Shown piece by piece: positions 8,105 to 18,800 of a stretch of DNA of 64,000 bases. The stretch is taken from positions 3,162,001-3,226,000 of the forward strand of contig NZ_CP042431.1 in NCBI RefSeq assembly GCF_007970185.1, written 5' to 3'. This DNA is from Pseudobacter ginsenosidimutans (GTDB lineage: Bacteria; Bacteroidota; Bacteroidia; Chitinophagales; Chitinophagaceae). The notes beneath the pieces are model-generated. The model was given only the letters and a program-made list of their open reading frames with translations. It did not search any database and had not been told where the DNA came from. Numbering within the stretch: position 1 is the stretch's first letter; each line of letters starts with the position of its first letter. The translations under genes and the position numbers were made by a program.

Positions 8105-11100
8105 ATGGGCTTAATCAGAAGCGGTTTAAGAAAACCAATCTCGGTACTGGTGATCGTTGCAGGATTACTGTTCTTCGGGATCAGCGCTGTGAATAAGATC
8201 AAGGTAGACATCTTCCCGAATATGAACCTACCCGTGATCTATTTGTCGCACCCCTACGGAGGTTTCACGCCTGCGCAGATGGAGGCATATTTTGGAAAAC
8301 AATACATCAATATCCTGCTGTATGTGAACGGTGTGAAATCCATCGAAACAAAAAACGTACAGGGGCTCACCCTGATGAAGATCTCTTTCTATCCCGGCAC
8401 CAATATGGCGCAGGCGGCGGCAGAGCTGAGTGCATTCAGCAACCGCGCGCAGGCCATCTTTCCACCGGGATCGCAGCCTCCTTTCATCATGCGTTTCGAT
8501 GCCAGTACATTGCCCGTAGGGCAATTGGTATTGCGCAGCGATGTAAGAAGCAATAATGAACTGATGGATATGGCCAACGTGTACGTGCGTTCAGCATTCA
8601 CATCTATTCCCGGCCTGGTTGGCTCACCGCCCTTTGGTGGAAATATCAGGACCATCGTTATCAAAGCTGATCCTGAGTTGATGCGTTCGCACAATTTGAC
8701 CCCTGACCAGTTGGTGGAATCAGTTCGTCTCAATAACCAGGCAACGCCATCCGGTAACGTTCGGATAGGAGATTACAACTATCTCACACCAAGCAATACC
8801 ACCATAAAGAATGTAAAGGATTTCGAGAATATTCCCTTGTATAAAGGAGGCGCACATAATTTATACCTGCGTGATGTAGCCACTGTGGAAGATGGAGCAG
8901 ATGTTACAGTGGGGTACGCGATGGTGAATGGCAAAAGATCCGTGTACCTCAGTGTGGGAAAATCAGCTGATGCCAGTACCTGGGAAGTGGTGCAGAAATT
9001 GAAAGCAGCGCTGCCGAAGTTCCAGGCGCAGTTGCCCGAGGATGTGCATCTTACCTATGAATTCGATCAGAGCGTGTATGTGATCAATGCCGTGAAGAGC
9101 CTGATCAGTGAAGGCATCATCGGCGCCATACTCACCGGCCTGATGGTATTGTTGTTCCTGGGCGATACGCGTGGAGCCCTGATCGTTATACTCACCATTC
9201 CCACGTCCATTATTTCAGGTGTATTGTTTTTGCAGTTGTTCGGACAAACCATCAATATCATGACGCTGAGCGGCCTCTCGCTGGCCATCGGTATCCTGGT
9301 GGATGAGAGTACCGTGACGATAGAGAATATACACCAGCACCTGGATATGGGCAAGCCGAAAGCGCTGGCCATCTGGGATGCCTGTAAGGAGATCGCATTC
9401 CCGAAACTGTTGATCCTGCTCTGTATCCTGGCAGTGTTTGCACCAGCATTGAGCATGGAAGGTATTCCGGGATCATTGTTCCTGCCGCTTTCACTGGCCA
9501 TCGGCTTCTCGATGATCACCAGTTATATTCTGAGTCAGACATTCGTACCTGTAATGGCCAACTGGCTGATGAAAGGGCATAAACATAAAAAGAAGAAAAA
9601 AGAACAAACAGAAGATGAAGCAGCATTCGCAGCATCGGAATTATCGCCCGCATCTGAATCAGACACATGGGACCAGAAAAAAGTGTTGGTAGAAAGGGAA
9701 GACAGTAATCGCGATGGTAAGATCAGTGGTTTTGAAAGATTCCGTGCGCGGTTCCTTCGCTTCCTGGAAAGGTTATTACCTGTGAGAAAACCCGTGGTGG
9801 CCCTGTATGTAGTGCTGGTGCTGGGTGGCGCCTGGCTGATGTTGAACAGTATCGGAAGGGATGTATTACCGAAAGTGAATGGCAATCAATTCCAGGTGAG
9901 ACTGAGAGCCCCGGATGGAACGAGGATCGAAAGAACGGAGGACAAGATGATCCGGGTAACGAAGATCGTTGAAGATCTGGTAGGCAAGGAGAATATCGGT
10001 ATTACATCGGCGTATATCGGCCAGCACCCCGGCCAGTTCTCTATCAGTCCTATTTACCTCTTCATGAGTGGTCCGCATGAAGCAGTATTGCAGGTGAGTT
10101 TGAAAGAGGAGTATCACACGAACATGGATCAGATCAAGGAAAAGATGCGTGCAAAGATCAGTGAAGAGATACCTGACCTGCGCATGTCCTTTGAGCCGAT
10201 CGAGCTTACAGACAAGATCCTGAGCCAGGGATCGCCCACGCCGATCGAAGTGAGATTATCGGGAAGAAATAAAAAAGTGAACGAAGAGTACGCGGAAAAA
10301 GTAATCGAAAAACTGAAAGCCATTCCTTACCTGCGTGATGTGCAACTGGCGCAGAGCATCAAGTATCCTGCGTTGAAGGTGAATATCGACCGGGTACGTG
10401 CCGCACAGCTGGGAGTGGATGTGAACGATGTGAGCAGGTCCCTGACCACCAGCACTTCTTCCAGCCGGTATACCGACAAGAATGTTTGGCTGGACGAACG
10501 CAGCGGGCTGAGCTATGCCGTTCAGGTGCAGGTACCTGAGAATAAGATGACCGAAGTGAACAGTATCGGTGAAATACCTGTTCTGAGAAATACGCCCCGT
10601 CCTATTCTTAGCGATGTGGCCACAATCGAGCCGGACACTACTTACGGCGAAGCCGATAACCTCGGTGCGATGCCCATCATTTCCGTGACTGCCAATATCA
10701 ACGGAAAAGACCTCGGCACTGCCACCAAAGATGTGAAAGCAGCTTTAACTACATTGGGCGAGCTGCCCCGTGGTCTGATAGTGGAACCGATCGGATTGAG
10801 TACGGTGCTTACTGAAACGCTGGATAACCTGGAATCAGGATTGCTGGTAGCGATCATCGTGATCTTCCTGATGCTGGCCGCCAATTACCAGAGTTTCAAA
10901 GTGTCGCTGGTTGTACTCACTACAGTGCCGGCCGTATTGTTAGGTGCACTGGGAATGTTGCTGCTGACAGGATCTACGCTTAACCTTCAGAGTTATATGG
11001 GTATCATCATGTCGGTAGGCGTAAGTATCGCCAATGCCGTATTGCTGATTACCAATGCAGAACATTTGCGCAGGCATAGCGGCGATGCGCTGGGAGCAGC

Positions 11101-11392
11101 CAGGGAAGCGGCGGCGCTTCGTCTTCGTCCTATCCTCATGACCTCCGTGGCCATGGTAGCCGGTATGATCCCCATGGCAACTGGCTGGGGTGAAGGTGGT
11201 GAACAAACGGCACCGTTAGCGAGGGCAGTGATAGGGGGACTGATCGCTTCCACTGTTGCAGCGCTGGTGATGCTGCCGCTGGTATTCGCCTGGCTGATGA
11301 AGAAGACCAACACACAATCCGTATCTCTCGACCCAACTGATAAAGAAAGTAAACATTTTATATCGTCTTTGTATGAAAGCAATCAACCATAA
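8105..11392 (+). CDS. RND-family efflux permease (AcrB/CzcA superfamily) with EF-hand-like insert
   Basis: The 1095-residue inner-membrane pump of the operon, powered by proton movement in the family. TM1 is RKPISVLVIVAGLLFFGISA. The TM4 region has GILVDESTVTIENIHQ, where D400 and E401 sit at the place of the AcrB Asp pair (D407/D408). The TM10 motif reads GVSIANAVLL, so the Lys of AcrB (GLSAKNAIL) is replaced by Ala. Between TM6 and TM7 is a charged insert (MKGHKHKKKKKEQTEDE...) followed by DSNRDGKISGFE (residues 533-544), an exact match to the EF-hand calcium-loop pattern. Substrate unknown; the pump could export hydrophobic compounds or metals. The last 20 bases overlap the adaptor gene. 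Confidence 0.93.
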   Translation: MGLIRSGLRKPISVLVIVAGLLFFGISAVNKIKVDIFPNMNLPVIYLSHPYGGFTPAQMEAYFGKQYINILLYVNGVKSIETKNVQGLTLMKISFYPGTNMAQAAAELSAFSNRAQAIFPPGSQPPFIMRFDASTLPVGQLVLRSDVRSNNELMDMANVYVRSAFTSIPGLVGSPPFGGNIRTIVIKADPELMRSHNLTPDQLVESVRLNNQATPSGNVRIGDYNYLTPSNTTIKNVKDFENIPLYKGGAHNLYLRDVATVEDGADVTVGYAMVNGKRSVYLSVGKSADASTWEVVQKLKAALPKFQAQLPEDVHLTYEFDQSVYVINAVKSLISEGIIGAILTGLMVLLFLGDTRGALIVILTIPTSIISGVLFLQLFGQTINIMTLSGLSLAIGILVDESTVTIENIHQHLDMGKPKALAIWDACKEIAFPKLLILLCILAVFAPALSMEGIPGSLFLPLSLAIGFSMITSYILSQTFVPVMANWLMKGHKHKKKKKEQTEDEAAFAASELSPASESDTWDQKKVLVEREDSNRDGKISGFERFRARFLRFLERLLPVRKPVVALYVVLVLGGAWLMLNSIGRDVLPKVNGNQFQVRLRAPDGTRIERTEDKMIRVTKIVEDLVGKENIGITSAYIGQHPGQFSISPIYLFMSGPHEAVLQVSLKEEYHTNMDQIKEKMRAKISEEIPDLRMSFEPIELTDKILSQGSPTPIEVRLSGRNKKVNEEYAEKVIEKLKAIPYLRDVQLAQSIKYPALKVNIDRVRAAQLGVDVNDVSRSLTTSTSSSRYTDKNVWLDERSGLSYAVQVQVPENKMTEVNSIGEIPVLRNTPRPILSDVATIEPDTTYGEADNLGAMPIISVTANINGKDLGTATKDVKAALTTLGELPRGLIVEPIGLSTVLTETLDNLESGLLVAIIVIFLMLAANYQSFKVSLVVLTTVPAVLLGALGMLLLTGSTLNLQSYMGIIMSVGVSIANAVLLITNAEHLRRHSGDALGAAREAAALRLRPILMTSVAMVAGMIPMATGWGEGGEQTAPLARAVIGGLIASTVAALVMLPLVFAWLMKKTNTQSVSLDPTDKESKHFISSLYESNQP

Positions 11393-12503
11393 CCATTTGT
11401 TCATTGCAGGCTCATTGCTGCTGGGAGCCATCACTATCAGCAGTTGTAATTCAACGGAAGGTAAAACGGCTGAAAAGCCCGTTGCTGCTGCCATTGCAGC
11501 TACTCCTGCCACTGAAGTGTTTGCATTGGAACGCGGACAACTATCCACTTCCCTTCAACTCCCCGGCGAGCTCACTGCTTTCCAGCAGGCAGACCTGTAT
11601 GCAAAGGAGAACAGCTATGTAAGAAAGATCTATGCAGATATCGGTTCAACGGTGAGCCAGGGACAATTGCTGGCATCGCTCGATGCGCCTGAATTGAATT
11701 CCCGTCTGGCTGCTGCAGCCAGCAGGTTGAAAAGCCAGGAAGCATTGTACACCGCCAGCAACGCACTGTACAAGCGACTCTTTGAAACCAGTAAAACGCC
11801 GGGCACCATTTCTCCGAACGATCTGGAGCAGGCCGAAGCAAAACGTGATGCCGATCTCGCACAACTCGAAGCCGCCAAAGCAGCTTACAAAGAAGTGACC
11901 GTGATGCGCGATTACCTGGAGATCCGTGCTCCATTCGCTGGTGTGGTGAGCGCGCGTAATGTGAATACCGGCGCCTATGTTGGTCCGAACGGGAAAACAG
12001 TATTGCCCTTGTTCACTTTACAGGAGCAGAAACATCTGCGTTTGGCAGTAGCCATTCCGGAAGCCTACACTGGTTTCATCCAGAAGCAACATGATGTGAA
12101 ATTCCAGGTGAAGGCACTGCCCGGCAGGATCTTTACGGCAAGCATCAAAAGGCAGGCCGGCGCGCTGGACGACAGGCTGCGTGCAGAACGCGTGGAGATG
12201 GACGTGTACAACAACGATCTGAAATTATTACCCGGAATGATCGCGGAAGTGAAGATCCCATTCCCCGGAAAGGATAGTACCTTTATTGCTCCCAAATCCG
12301 CCGTGGTCAATTCCCCTGAACGCGTATTCGTGATCCGTATCGAAAATGGAAAAGCCGTTTGGGTAGATGTACAGAAAGGCCGGGAAGCCGATGGAAAAGT
12401 AGAGATCTTCGGTTCACTTCAGCCCGGCGACCAACTGGTAAAGACTGGTAGTGAAGAAATCCGCAATGGTTCTGATGTTAAAAATACAAAGACGGCTCAG
12501 TAA
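11373..12503 (+). CDS. RND efflux periplasmic adaptor (membrane fusion protein), lipoprotein
   Basis: A 376-residue adaptor linking the RND pump to the TolC channel. A lipobox TISSC (Cys25) predicts a lipid anchor on the periplasmic side. The order is the biotinyl-lipoyl-like half-motif ([20 protein letters not shown]), a helical hairpin (~100-165), the second lipoyl half ([20 protein letters not shown]), and a beta-barrel and membrane-proximal domain ending in [21 protein letters not shown]. The start codon lies inside the end of the pump gene, indicating translational coupling. Confidence 0.92.
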   Translation: MKAINHNHLFIAGSLLLGAITISSCNSTEGKTAEKPVAAAIAATPATEVFALERGQLSTSLQLPGELTAFQQADLYAKENSYVRKIYADIGSTVSQGQLLASLDAPELNSRLAAAASRLKSQEALYTASNALYKRLFETSKTPGTISPNDLEQAEAKRDADLAQLEAAKAAYKEVTVMRDYLEIRAPFAGVVSARNVNTGAYVGPNGKTVLPLFTLQEQKHLRLAVAIPEAYTGFIQKQHDVKFQVKALPGRIFTASIKRQAGALDDRLRAERVEMDVYNNDLKLLPGMIAEVKIPFPGKDSTFIAPKSAVVNSPERVFVIRIENGKAVWVDVQKGREADGKVEIFGSLQPGDQLVKTGSEEIRNGSDVKNTKTAQ

Positions 12504-12535
12504 GGTTTGTATTCAGTAACAACAAAAACAATTTT

Positions 12536-13522
12536 ATGAAGTATCGTGCATTGGGAAAAACTGGCGAGCAGCTTTCTGCCATCGGCCTTGGTTGTATGGG
12601 GATGAGCTTCGCATATGGACCGCGCAATGATGATGAAAGCATCCTTACGCTGGAAAAAGCATTGGAGATCGGGATCAATTTCTGGGATACAGCCGATATG
12701 TACGGTGCTGGTCATAATGAAGAGCTGATCTCGAAAGTATTGGTGCCGAACAGGAAAAAGATCTTCATCGCCACCAAATTCGGATTCCGGTACAGACCTG
12801 ATAACAGTACCTATTTCGATGGCTCGCCTGCTTATTTGAAACAGGCTGTGGAAGCGAGTTTGAAAAGATTGAAGACAGATGTGATAGACCTGTATTATGC
12901 GCATCGCGTTGATGTGAATGTGCCCGTGGAAGAAATGGTAGGAGCGATGGCGGAGCTGGTGAAAGAAGGAAAAGTGAAATACCTCGGATTGTCTGAAGCA
13001 TCTCCTGCTTCCATCAGAAAGGCGCATGCTGTACATCCGATCACAGCCCTGCAAAGTGAGTATAGCATTCTAACCAGGGATGTTGAAAACAATGATGTGT
13101 TGAAAACTGTGCGGGAACTCGGCATCACTTTCGTGCCTTACAGCCCGCTGGCGCGTGGACTGGTGACTGCCACTTTACCACCGGCCTCACAGTTAGGCGC
13201 AGACGATTTCCGCAAGACCCTGCCGAGGTTTGGCGATCAGTATGCAGAGAACAATAATAAACTGGTAGATAAATTTGCTGCACTGGCAGCCGCTAAGAAT
13301 ATCACACCTGCACAGTTATCACTGGCATGGGTACTCGCACAGGGCGACGATATCATTCCGATCCCCGGCACCAAGCAAAGGAAATACCTGCTGGAAAATG
13401 CAGGAGCAGTGGATGTACAACTGACGAAAGAAGATTTGGAGGCGATAGATGCACTGGTGAAGGAGTTTCCGGATACCGGTGCGCGGTACAGTGAAGGAGC
13501 GATGAAGCTGGTGAACAAGTAA
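12536..13522 (+). CDS. Aldo/keto reductase
   Basis: A 328-residue NADPH-type aldo/keto reductase, cytoplasmic. The catalytic tetrad is intact: D51 and Y56 in [10 protein letters not shown]81 in FIATKFGF and H123 in DLYYAHRVD. The cofactor-binding end is seen at [20 protein letters not shown]. It starts 32 bases after the efflux adaptor and ends just before a terminator, so it is probably the last gene of the efflux operon. This suggests the pump and the reductase respond to the same toxic carbonyl or quinone compound. Substrate unknown. Confidence 0.9.
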   Translation: MKYRALGKTGEQLSAIGLGCMGMSFAYGPRNDDESILTLEKALEIGINFWDTADMYGAGHNEELISKVLVPNRKKIFIATKFGFRYRPDNSTYFDGSPAYLKQAVEASLKRLKTDVIDLYYAHRVDVNVPVEEMVGAMAELVKEGKVKYLGLSEASPASIRKAHAVHPITALQSEYSILTRDVENNDVLKTVRELGITFVPYSPLARGLVTATLPPASQLGADDFRKTLPRFGDQYAENNNKLVDKFAALAAAKNITPAQLSLAWVLAQGDDIIPIPGTKQRKYLLENAGAVDVQLTKEDLEAIDALVKEFPDTGARYSEGAMKLVNK

Positions 13523-13526
13523 AATG

Positions 13527-13551
13527 AAAAAGGGGCTTTCGCCCCTTTTTT
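13527..13551. terminator. Bidirectional terminator between efflux operon and murQ
   Basis: AAAAAGGGGC-tttc-GCCCCTTTTTT gives a perfect stem with A-tract and T-tract on either side, so it can end both the plus-strand aldo/keto reductase transcript and the minus-strand murQ transcript. Confidence 0.92.
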
Positions 13552-13555
13552 CTTC

Positions 13556-14368
13556 TCATGCATTATCGATGGCCCGCTTAACGCTGCCGTTTTTCAGCAG
13601 CAATGCTTTTGCTTTTTCGTAATCGCTCCACTTCAATTTATCCATGATCATTTTCGTTCCCCTGTCAACGAGTTTTTCGTTGGTCAGCTGCATGTTCACC
13701 ATTTTATTGTCTTCCACACGTCCGAGCTGGATCATCACAGTAGTAGAGATCATATTGAGGATGAGTTTCTGGGAAGTACCGCTCTTCATGCGCGTGCTGC
13801 CGGTAACAAACTCAGGACCCACTTCGCATTCAACCGGAAAATCAGCTACCAGGCTGAGTGGTGAACCCGGATTGTTGGTGATGGAGCCCGTAATGATACC
13901 GTGTTCGCGGCAGGTCTTCAGCGCTTCGATCACATAAGGCGTGGTGCCGCTGGCTGCGATACCAACCACTACGTCGTTCTCATTCACGTTATGCGCCTGG
14001 AGATCCATCCAGCCCTGCGTTTTGCTGTCTTCCGCATTTTCAACAGCCTGGAGAATGGCGGGAGCGCCACCGGCAATGATACCTACCACCAGACCCTGAG
14101 GAACGCCGAAAGAAGGAGGGCATTCACTTGCATCAACCACACCCAAACGGCCACTGGTGCCTGCTCCGATGTAGAACAATCTTCCGCCTGCCAGCATTTT
14201 GTCAGCGATCGCTTCAACCAGTTTTCTGATCTGGGGGATCGATTTTTCAACTGCTGCCGGTACTGTTTTATCCTCATCGTTAATATGTCCCAGAATTTCA
14301 TTGATAGACATTTCCTCCAGGTGATGATACTTACTGCTTGACTCTGTAACTTTCAAAAATTCTGACAT
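13556..14368 (-). CDS. murQ: N-acetylmuramic acid 6-phosphate etherase
   Basis: This 270-residue SIS-fold enzyme cleaves the lactyl ether of MurNAc-6-phosphate to give GlcNAc-6-phosphate and D-lactate in peptidoglycan recycling or scavenging. The family signature is complete: FYIGAGTSGRLGVVDASECP (~65-84), GIIAGGAPAILQAVENAEDS, GIAASGTTPYVIEAL and FVTGSTRMKSGTSQKLILNM. Length matches the family. It lies downstream of a SusD gene on the same strand, with a 142-base gap holding a long inverted repeat. No MurNAc kinase or permease gene is adjacent, so the source of the phosphorylated substrate is not visible here. Confidence 0.96.
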   Translation of the reverse strand: MSEFLKVTESSSKYHHLEEMSINEILGHINDEDKTVPAAVEKSIPQIRKLVEAIADKMLAGGRLFYIGAGTSGRLGVVDASECPPSFGVPQGLVVGIIAGGAPAILQAVENAEDSKTQGWMDLQAHNVNENDVVVGIAASGTTPYVIEALKTCREHGIITGSITNNPGSPLSLVADFPVECEVGPEFVTGSTRMKSGTSQKLILNMISTTVMIQLGRVEDNKMVNMQLTNEKLVDRGTKMIMDKLKWSDYEKAKALLLKNGSVKRAIDNA

Positions 14369-14436
14369 GGGTAAACGGGATTTGAAATAATTGAAGGTTG
14401 TTTAATGGTTAGTGTCGAAAATTTAGAGCGAATGTT

Positions 14437-14502
14437 TCAGGCAAAGGCGCAAAACAACCAAAACCAAAACCTAACAAACAGATCGTTTGCGCCTTTGCCT
14501 GA
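14437..14502. repeat. 17-bp perfect inverted repeat between susD and murQ
   Basis: TCAGGCAAAGGCGCAAA (14437-14453) is exactly complementary to TTTGCGCCTTTGCCTGA (14486-14502). The 32-base loop is rich in A and C on the plus strand. It begins 8 bases after the susD stop codon. No T-tract follows on either strand, so it is not a standard terminator; mRNA stabilisation or attenuation between susD and murQ is possible. Confidence 0.85.
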
Positions 14503-14510
14503 TGAATTAT

Positions 14511-15848
14511 TTAGAATGGAGGATCGTTGGGTGTATTCGGATTGTTATCCTTTTCAGTGAAAGGATAAGGCATGAAATTGCGTTTGCGTGTGACCAGAGT
14601 TTCATCCAGCACATCCTCGAATCGGCGCAGGTCTTCCAGTTTCATACCACTCATGTACAATTCAATACAACGGTTGCGATAGATCTGCACCAGCAGATCA
14701 TTTTTGGCCATGGCTCCAAGCGCAGGCAGATCTGCTCCCACACCGTAGATATCTCCGGCAGGTTTTTTAGTTACCACTTTATTCAATTCTATTAAAGCCT
14801 GTCCAAGATCAGGAGTAGCTTTTCTTGCGTAAGCTTCTGCTTTGATCAGCATGATCTCGCCTGGAGTATAAACAGGGATCGCAGTATTGAGTGCAGCATA
14901 AAAACCATTGATCCTGAATCTTGGATTTGACTCTTGCGGAGTCTTGATCCTGGTATGGAAAAGGATACGTCCGTCAGTTTTTTCAGGAGCAATTGCTTCA
15001 GGCAGGCCAAGAGTGGAATCAATGGGTTGGAAGAAGTTAGTGTTGCTGGTAGCAGATTCATACACGGGGTTCATCACCTGTGCGTTGAAATCAAGTACCA
15101 CTTTTTTGGAAAGATCCACTTTCTCTGCTGCTGCCAGGGCAGCATCGTAGTCGCCACTGAACAAAGCGTATCTCGCTTTCAATGCATAGAGGGCATTGAT
15201 CATTCCATTGTTGGCAACTCCGGCGGTGAGCCTGCCAATTACTGTAGCATTCGGATTGTTGGCTTCATACGCAACGATGGCATTATCCAATACTCTGATA
15301 GCTTTCTTATAACCATCCATGCGATCTATGAAAGTCACCGGGGTACCGATTGTTCCGATAGTGTCGGGAACTTTTTCCCAGAACATAGACAAGTTGCCCA
15401 ATGCCAGCGCTTTGAAGATCGATGCGTAGCTGATCAATCCGGCGCCATAAGGCTTATCGGTAGTTTGCTCTCCATACCTGATCACATTATTGGCATCGAA
15501 GATCATCTTGTTGCCGTTGGTCCAGATATTGGTGAGCACGTTATTGGTGCCGTCTACATTTATACCGCCTTTGCTGAATTGGTTTTCCCCCACGTTCCCC
15601 GGATTCAACAAAATCAGCTCGTTTGTGGTAAGGCCATTTGCATCTATCGCTGCAAAAAAGGTGCTTGCCTGTCCCGCAGTGTAGGTGCGTTGAATGCCTA
15701 CAGCTGCACTGGCTGCAGTGATGGGATTTTTAAAAACGACATCACTCGGCGTTTCATTGGGATTGGTGAAATCCTTCTTGCATCCGGTGGCAGCCACAAC
15801 CAGCAGTGCCAGGGCGTATGTTTTATTATTGAATATTAGCTTCTTCAT
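14511..15848 (-). CDS. SusD/RagB-family outer-membrane lipoprotein
   Basis: A 445-residue surface lipoprotein that would bind substrate and cap the neighbouring SusC channel. The signal peptide ends in the lipobox ATGC followed by KKD. The C-terminal SusD domain is clear in TPGEIMLIKAEAYARKATPD and VQIYRNRCIELYMSGMKLED. The ATG at 15848 is chosen because it gives MKKLIFNNKTYALALLVVAA; an upstream in-frame start would put 24 unlikely residues before it. It follows its SusC gene by 16 bases. Nutrient class cannot be deduced from the protein; the downstream murQ hints at amino sugars. Confidence 0.93.
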   Translation of the reverse strand: MKKLIFNNKTYALALLVVAATGCKKDFTNPNETPSDVVFKNPITAASAAVGIQRTYTAGQASTFFAAIDANGLTTNELILLNPGNVGENQFSKGGINVDGTNNVLTNIWTNGNKMIFDANNVIRYGEQTTDKPYGAGLISYASIFKALALGNLSMFWEKVPDTIGTIGTPVTFIDRMDGYKKAIRVLDNAIVAYEANNPNATVIGRLTAGVANNGMINALYALKARYALFSGDYDAALAAAEKVDLSKKVVLDFNAQVMNPVYESATSNTNFFQPIDSTLGLPEAIAPEKTDGRILFHTRIKTPQESNPRFRINGFYAALNTAIPVYTPGEIMLIKAEAYARKATPDLGQALIELNKVVTKKPAGDIYGVGADLPALGAMAKNDLLVQIYRNRCIELYMSGMKLEDLRRFEDVLDETLVTRKRNFMPYPFTEKDNNPNTPNDPPF

Positions 15849-15864
15849 AAAATGTTTTTGTTGG

Positions 15865-18800
15865 TTAGAATTTAGCCTGGATTCCCAAACTGAAAGTCCT
15901 TGGAATAGGAACAGCGCCAAAATCTATTCCTCTGAGAATGGTGCTTTGTCCACCAGCATTCACTTCAGGGTCATATCCTTTGTAATTGTCGAATGAGATC
16001 AGGTTGCGACCGCTGAGGCTTACTGCCAGATCGCTCAGACCCTTAATCTTGCCGAAACGATAAGTGATAGCAACTTCACGCAGTTTCACGAAGGAACCGT
16101 CATCGATCCTCCATTCATTCACGTCATAAGCACCTGCAACGTATCCGCGGGGAAGTTTGCCCATTTGTTCATCCTGAGCCACCAGGCCTCCGCCTACACC
16201 CTGACGTGTACGCCAGTCTGCATTCCACACATCCACACCCTGAACGGCATCGAGCTGAACGCGGAGTGCGAATTTTTTGTAGCTCACTTCGTTCACGAGA
16301 GTACCGGTCCAGTCTGGGTTGGGATCGCCTATTACCTTGCGCAGCAGATCACCGGTAGGAGCACCGTTTTCGCGGCGGGTTTCATAGCTGGTTAAAGTTG
16401 TTTGTGTTCCTCGTTCAAATTGAAGTATGCCGGCAGCGTTCTTAAACAGCTGGCCGTTATCTCTCGCGAAGAAAGTTCCGTAGAATACGCCGATCGGTTG
16501 TCCTTCAATGATAGACACCGGCGCACCTGAGTTGGTAGAAGGAGCAAAGCGGGGCTGACCAAGGTGGGTAACCACATTCCTGTTTCGGTTGAAGATAGCC
16601 GTGATATCCCAGGTGATGTCGCTTTTCCTTACAGGTGTTACATTTAACACGATCTCAAAGCCTTTGTTTTCAAGGTTACCCACATTACCAAGATAGCTGG
16701 TGTATCCGTAAGTAGGAGCAATTACCCTGGAGAACAGGAGGTCTTTCACTTTCTTGTAATAGTAGTTCGCCTGCAGACCGATCCTGTTGTTCAGGAAAGC
16801 CAGGTCCATACCGAACTCGATCTCATCCTGGCGTTCTGGTTTGATATTTTCATCCACTAAAACTCCTTTGGAGTTCATTGCCAGCTTACCGACGAAGGCA
16901 TTGCTGGTATAAGTGTTAGAACCGGCGAAAGCACCGATGCCTGTTAAGTTACCCGACTGGCCATAAGCCATACGGAATTTCAGGAGGTCCCACCAATTGT
17001 CTACATTCAGTTTGCTCCAATAATCAGTGCTGGAGACCACGTAGCTGCCGCTCGCTTTTGCATAGACCTGGTTGCGTTGATCCTTTCCGAATACAGAAGA
17101 ACCATCCAGGCGTACAGCTCCTGTTACGAAGAAATGATTCTTATAACGGAAATTCTGTTGAACATAGCCACCGGAAACAGAGAGCTCGCTTCTTTCATCG
17201 GCCGAAGGAAGTTGCGTAATGGCAGACTTCACAACAGAAATATAAGGACTCATACCACGTCCCTGCGCTAGCAGATAATCGTTCTTTTCATATTGAACGG
17301 AGTAACCCACCTGGGTAGTTGATCCAAGGTCATCAGAGATATTGGCGGTATAAGTGGCGTTCAGCTCATGGTTGATCTGGAAGAAAGTATTGGTAGCTGC
17401 ACTGGCATAACCATTCAGATCATCACTACCTCCAAAATAGCCAGGATTTACCGTGTAAGCATACGGAGGAATGAAAGTTGTTCCGTTCTGAGCATAGTTA
17501 TCGATACCCATTGTGTAATCGATAGTAAGGTTCTTCACGGGCTTCAGTTTCACACCCAGACTGGCCAGTACGCGGCTGGTGGTCTGTTGTTGTTTCATGT
17601 CCTCAATTACAGAAACCGGGTTTACACGACTGAAGTTGCCCACTTTCAACAAATTGCCGGATGCATCACGTTTCCAGATATCATGGTAGTTCCCAATGAT
17701 GTTGATGGAACCAACAGGAGAAAAGAAAGAGTTGCCATCAGGCTTTTCATTGGCCTTGCTGTTGACATAGTTAAGACCCATATTCACACTGAGCCATTTG
17801 TTGAAGGTTTGATCAACGTTGGCCCTGAAACTGTAACGCTGGAAGTCTGTGTTCTTTACAATACCCTGGTTGAAGAAATAAGAACCGGAAACGAAGTACT
17901 TAGTCTTATCGTTACCACCACTAACAGAAACGTTATTGTCAGTTCCTGTACCGGTGCGGAAAACATAGTCCTGGTAATCGTAACGGTTTACAGGAGAGGT
18001 TGTAGTTACTAAATCCCCATTAACACGTGCGATCACATCATGGGTAAAATCGTCTACGCTACCACCAAACTTCACGGGCGACTGGTTCATGTCAAGTTTC
18101 TTCCTGAGCTGGTTCATCAGGAAACTGGAAGAGAAGCTTACCTGAGGAGCTCCGGCCTTACCACGTTTTGTGAAGATCTGCACTACACCTGCGTTTGCGC
18201 GTGAACCGTAAATGGCTGCAGCAGCTGCACCGTTCAGCACTTCCACTCTTTCGATATCTGCCGGGTTGATATCCACCATCCTGTTTTGACCGATAGTACC
18301 TACAGTGTTGGCGCCGTCATAGCCGGAAGATGTATTGGTAACCCTGTTGGTAGCGTTGTTGATGATCACACCATCCACAATATAAAGAGGCTCTGAAGAA
18401 GAGTTGATGGAGCTGATACCCCGAAGCCTAACCGAAATACCACCGGCAGGATCACCGGAGTTCTGACTGATCTGCGCACCTGCAGTTTTACCCTGCAATG
18501 CTGCCAGTACGTTTCCGGTGGCGCCTTTGTTGAGGTCTTCCGCTTTCACGGTGCTTACATAGTTACCTAACTGCTTACGGGTAGTTCCTGCACTGGTACC
18601 GGTTACGATCACTTCGTCCATACCAATGGCATCAGGTGTAAGTTCTGCATCAAGTGTGTACTTGCTTTCAGATCCCACCTGTAATGTTTTTGTTACAGCC
18701 TTGAAACCAATTCCGGAAAATTCCACCGTGTAAGAACCAGGCTTCAGATTAGCCTGCATGGTGTATGCGCCAGTTGCGTCAGAGGAAGTGCCGTACGAGG

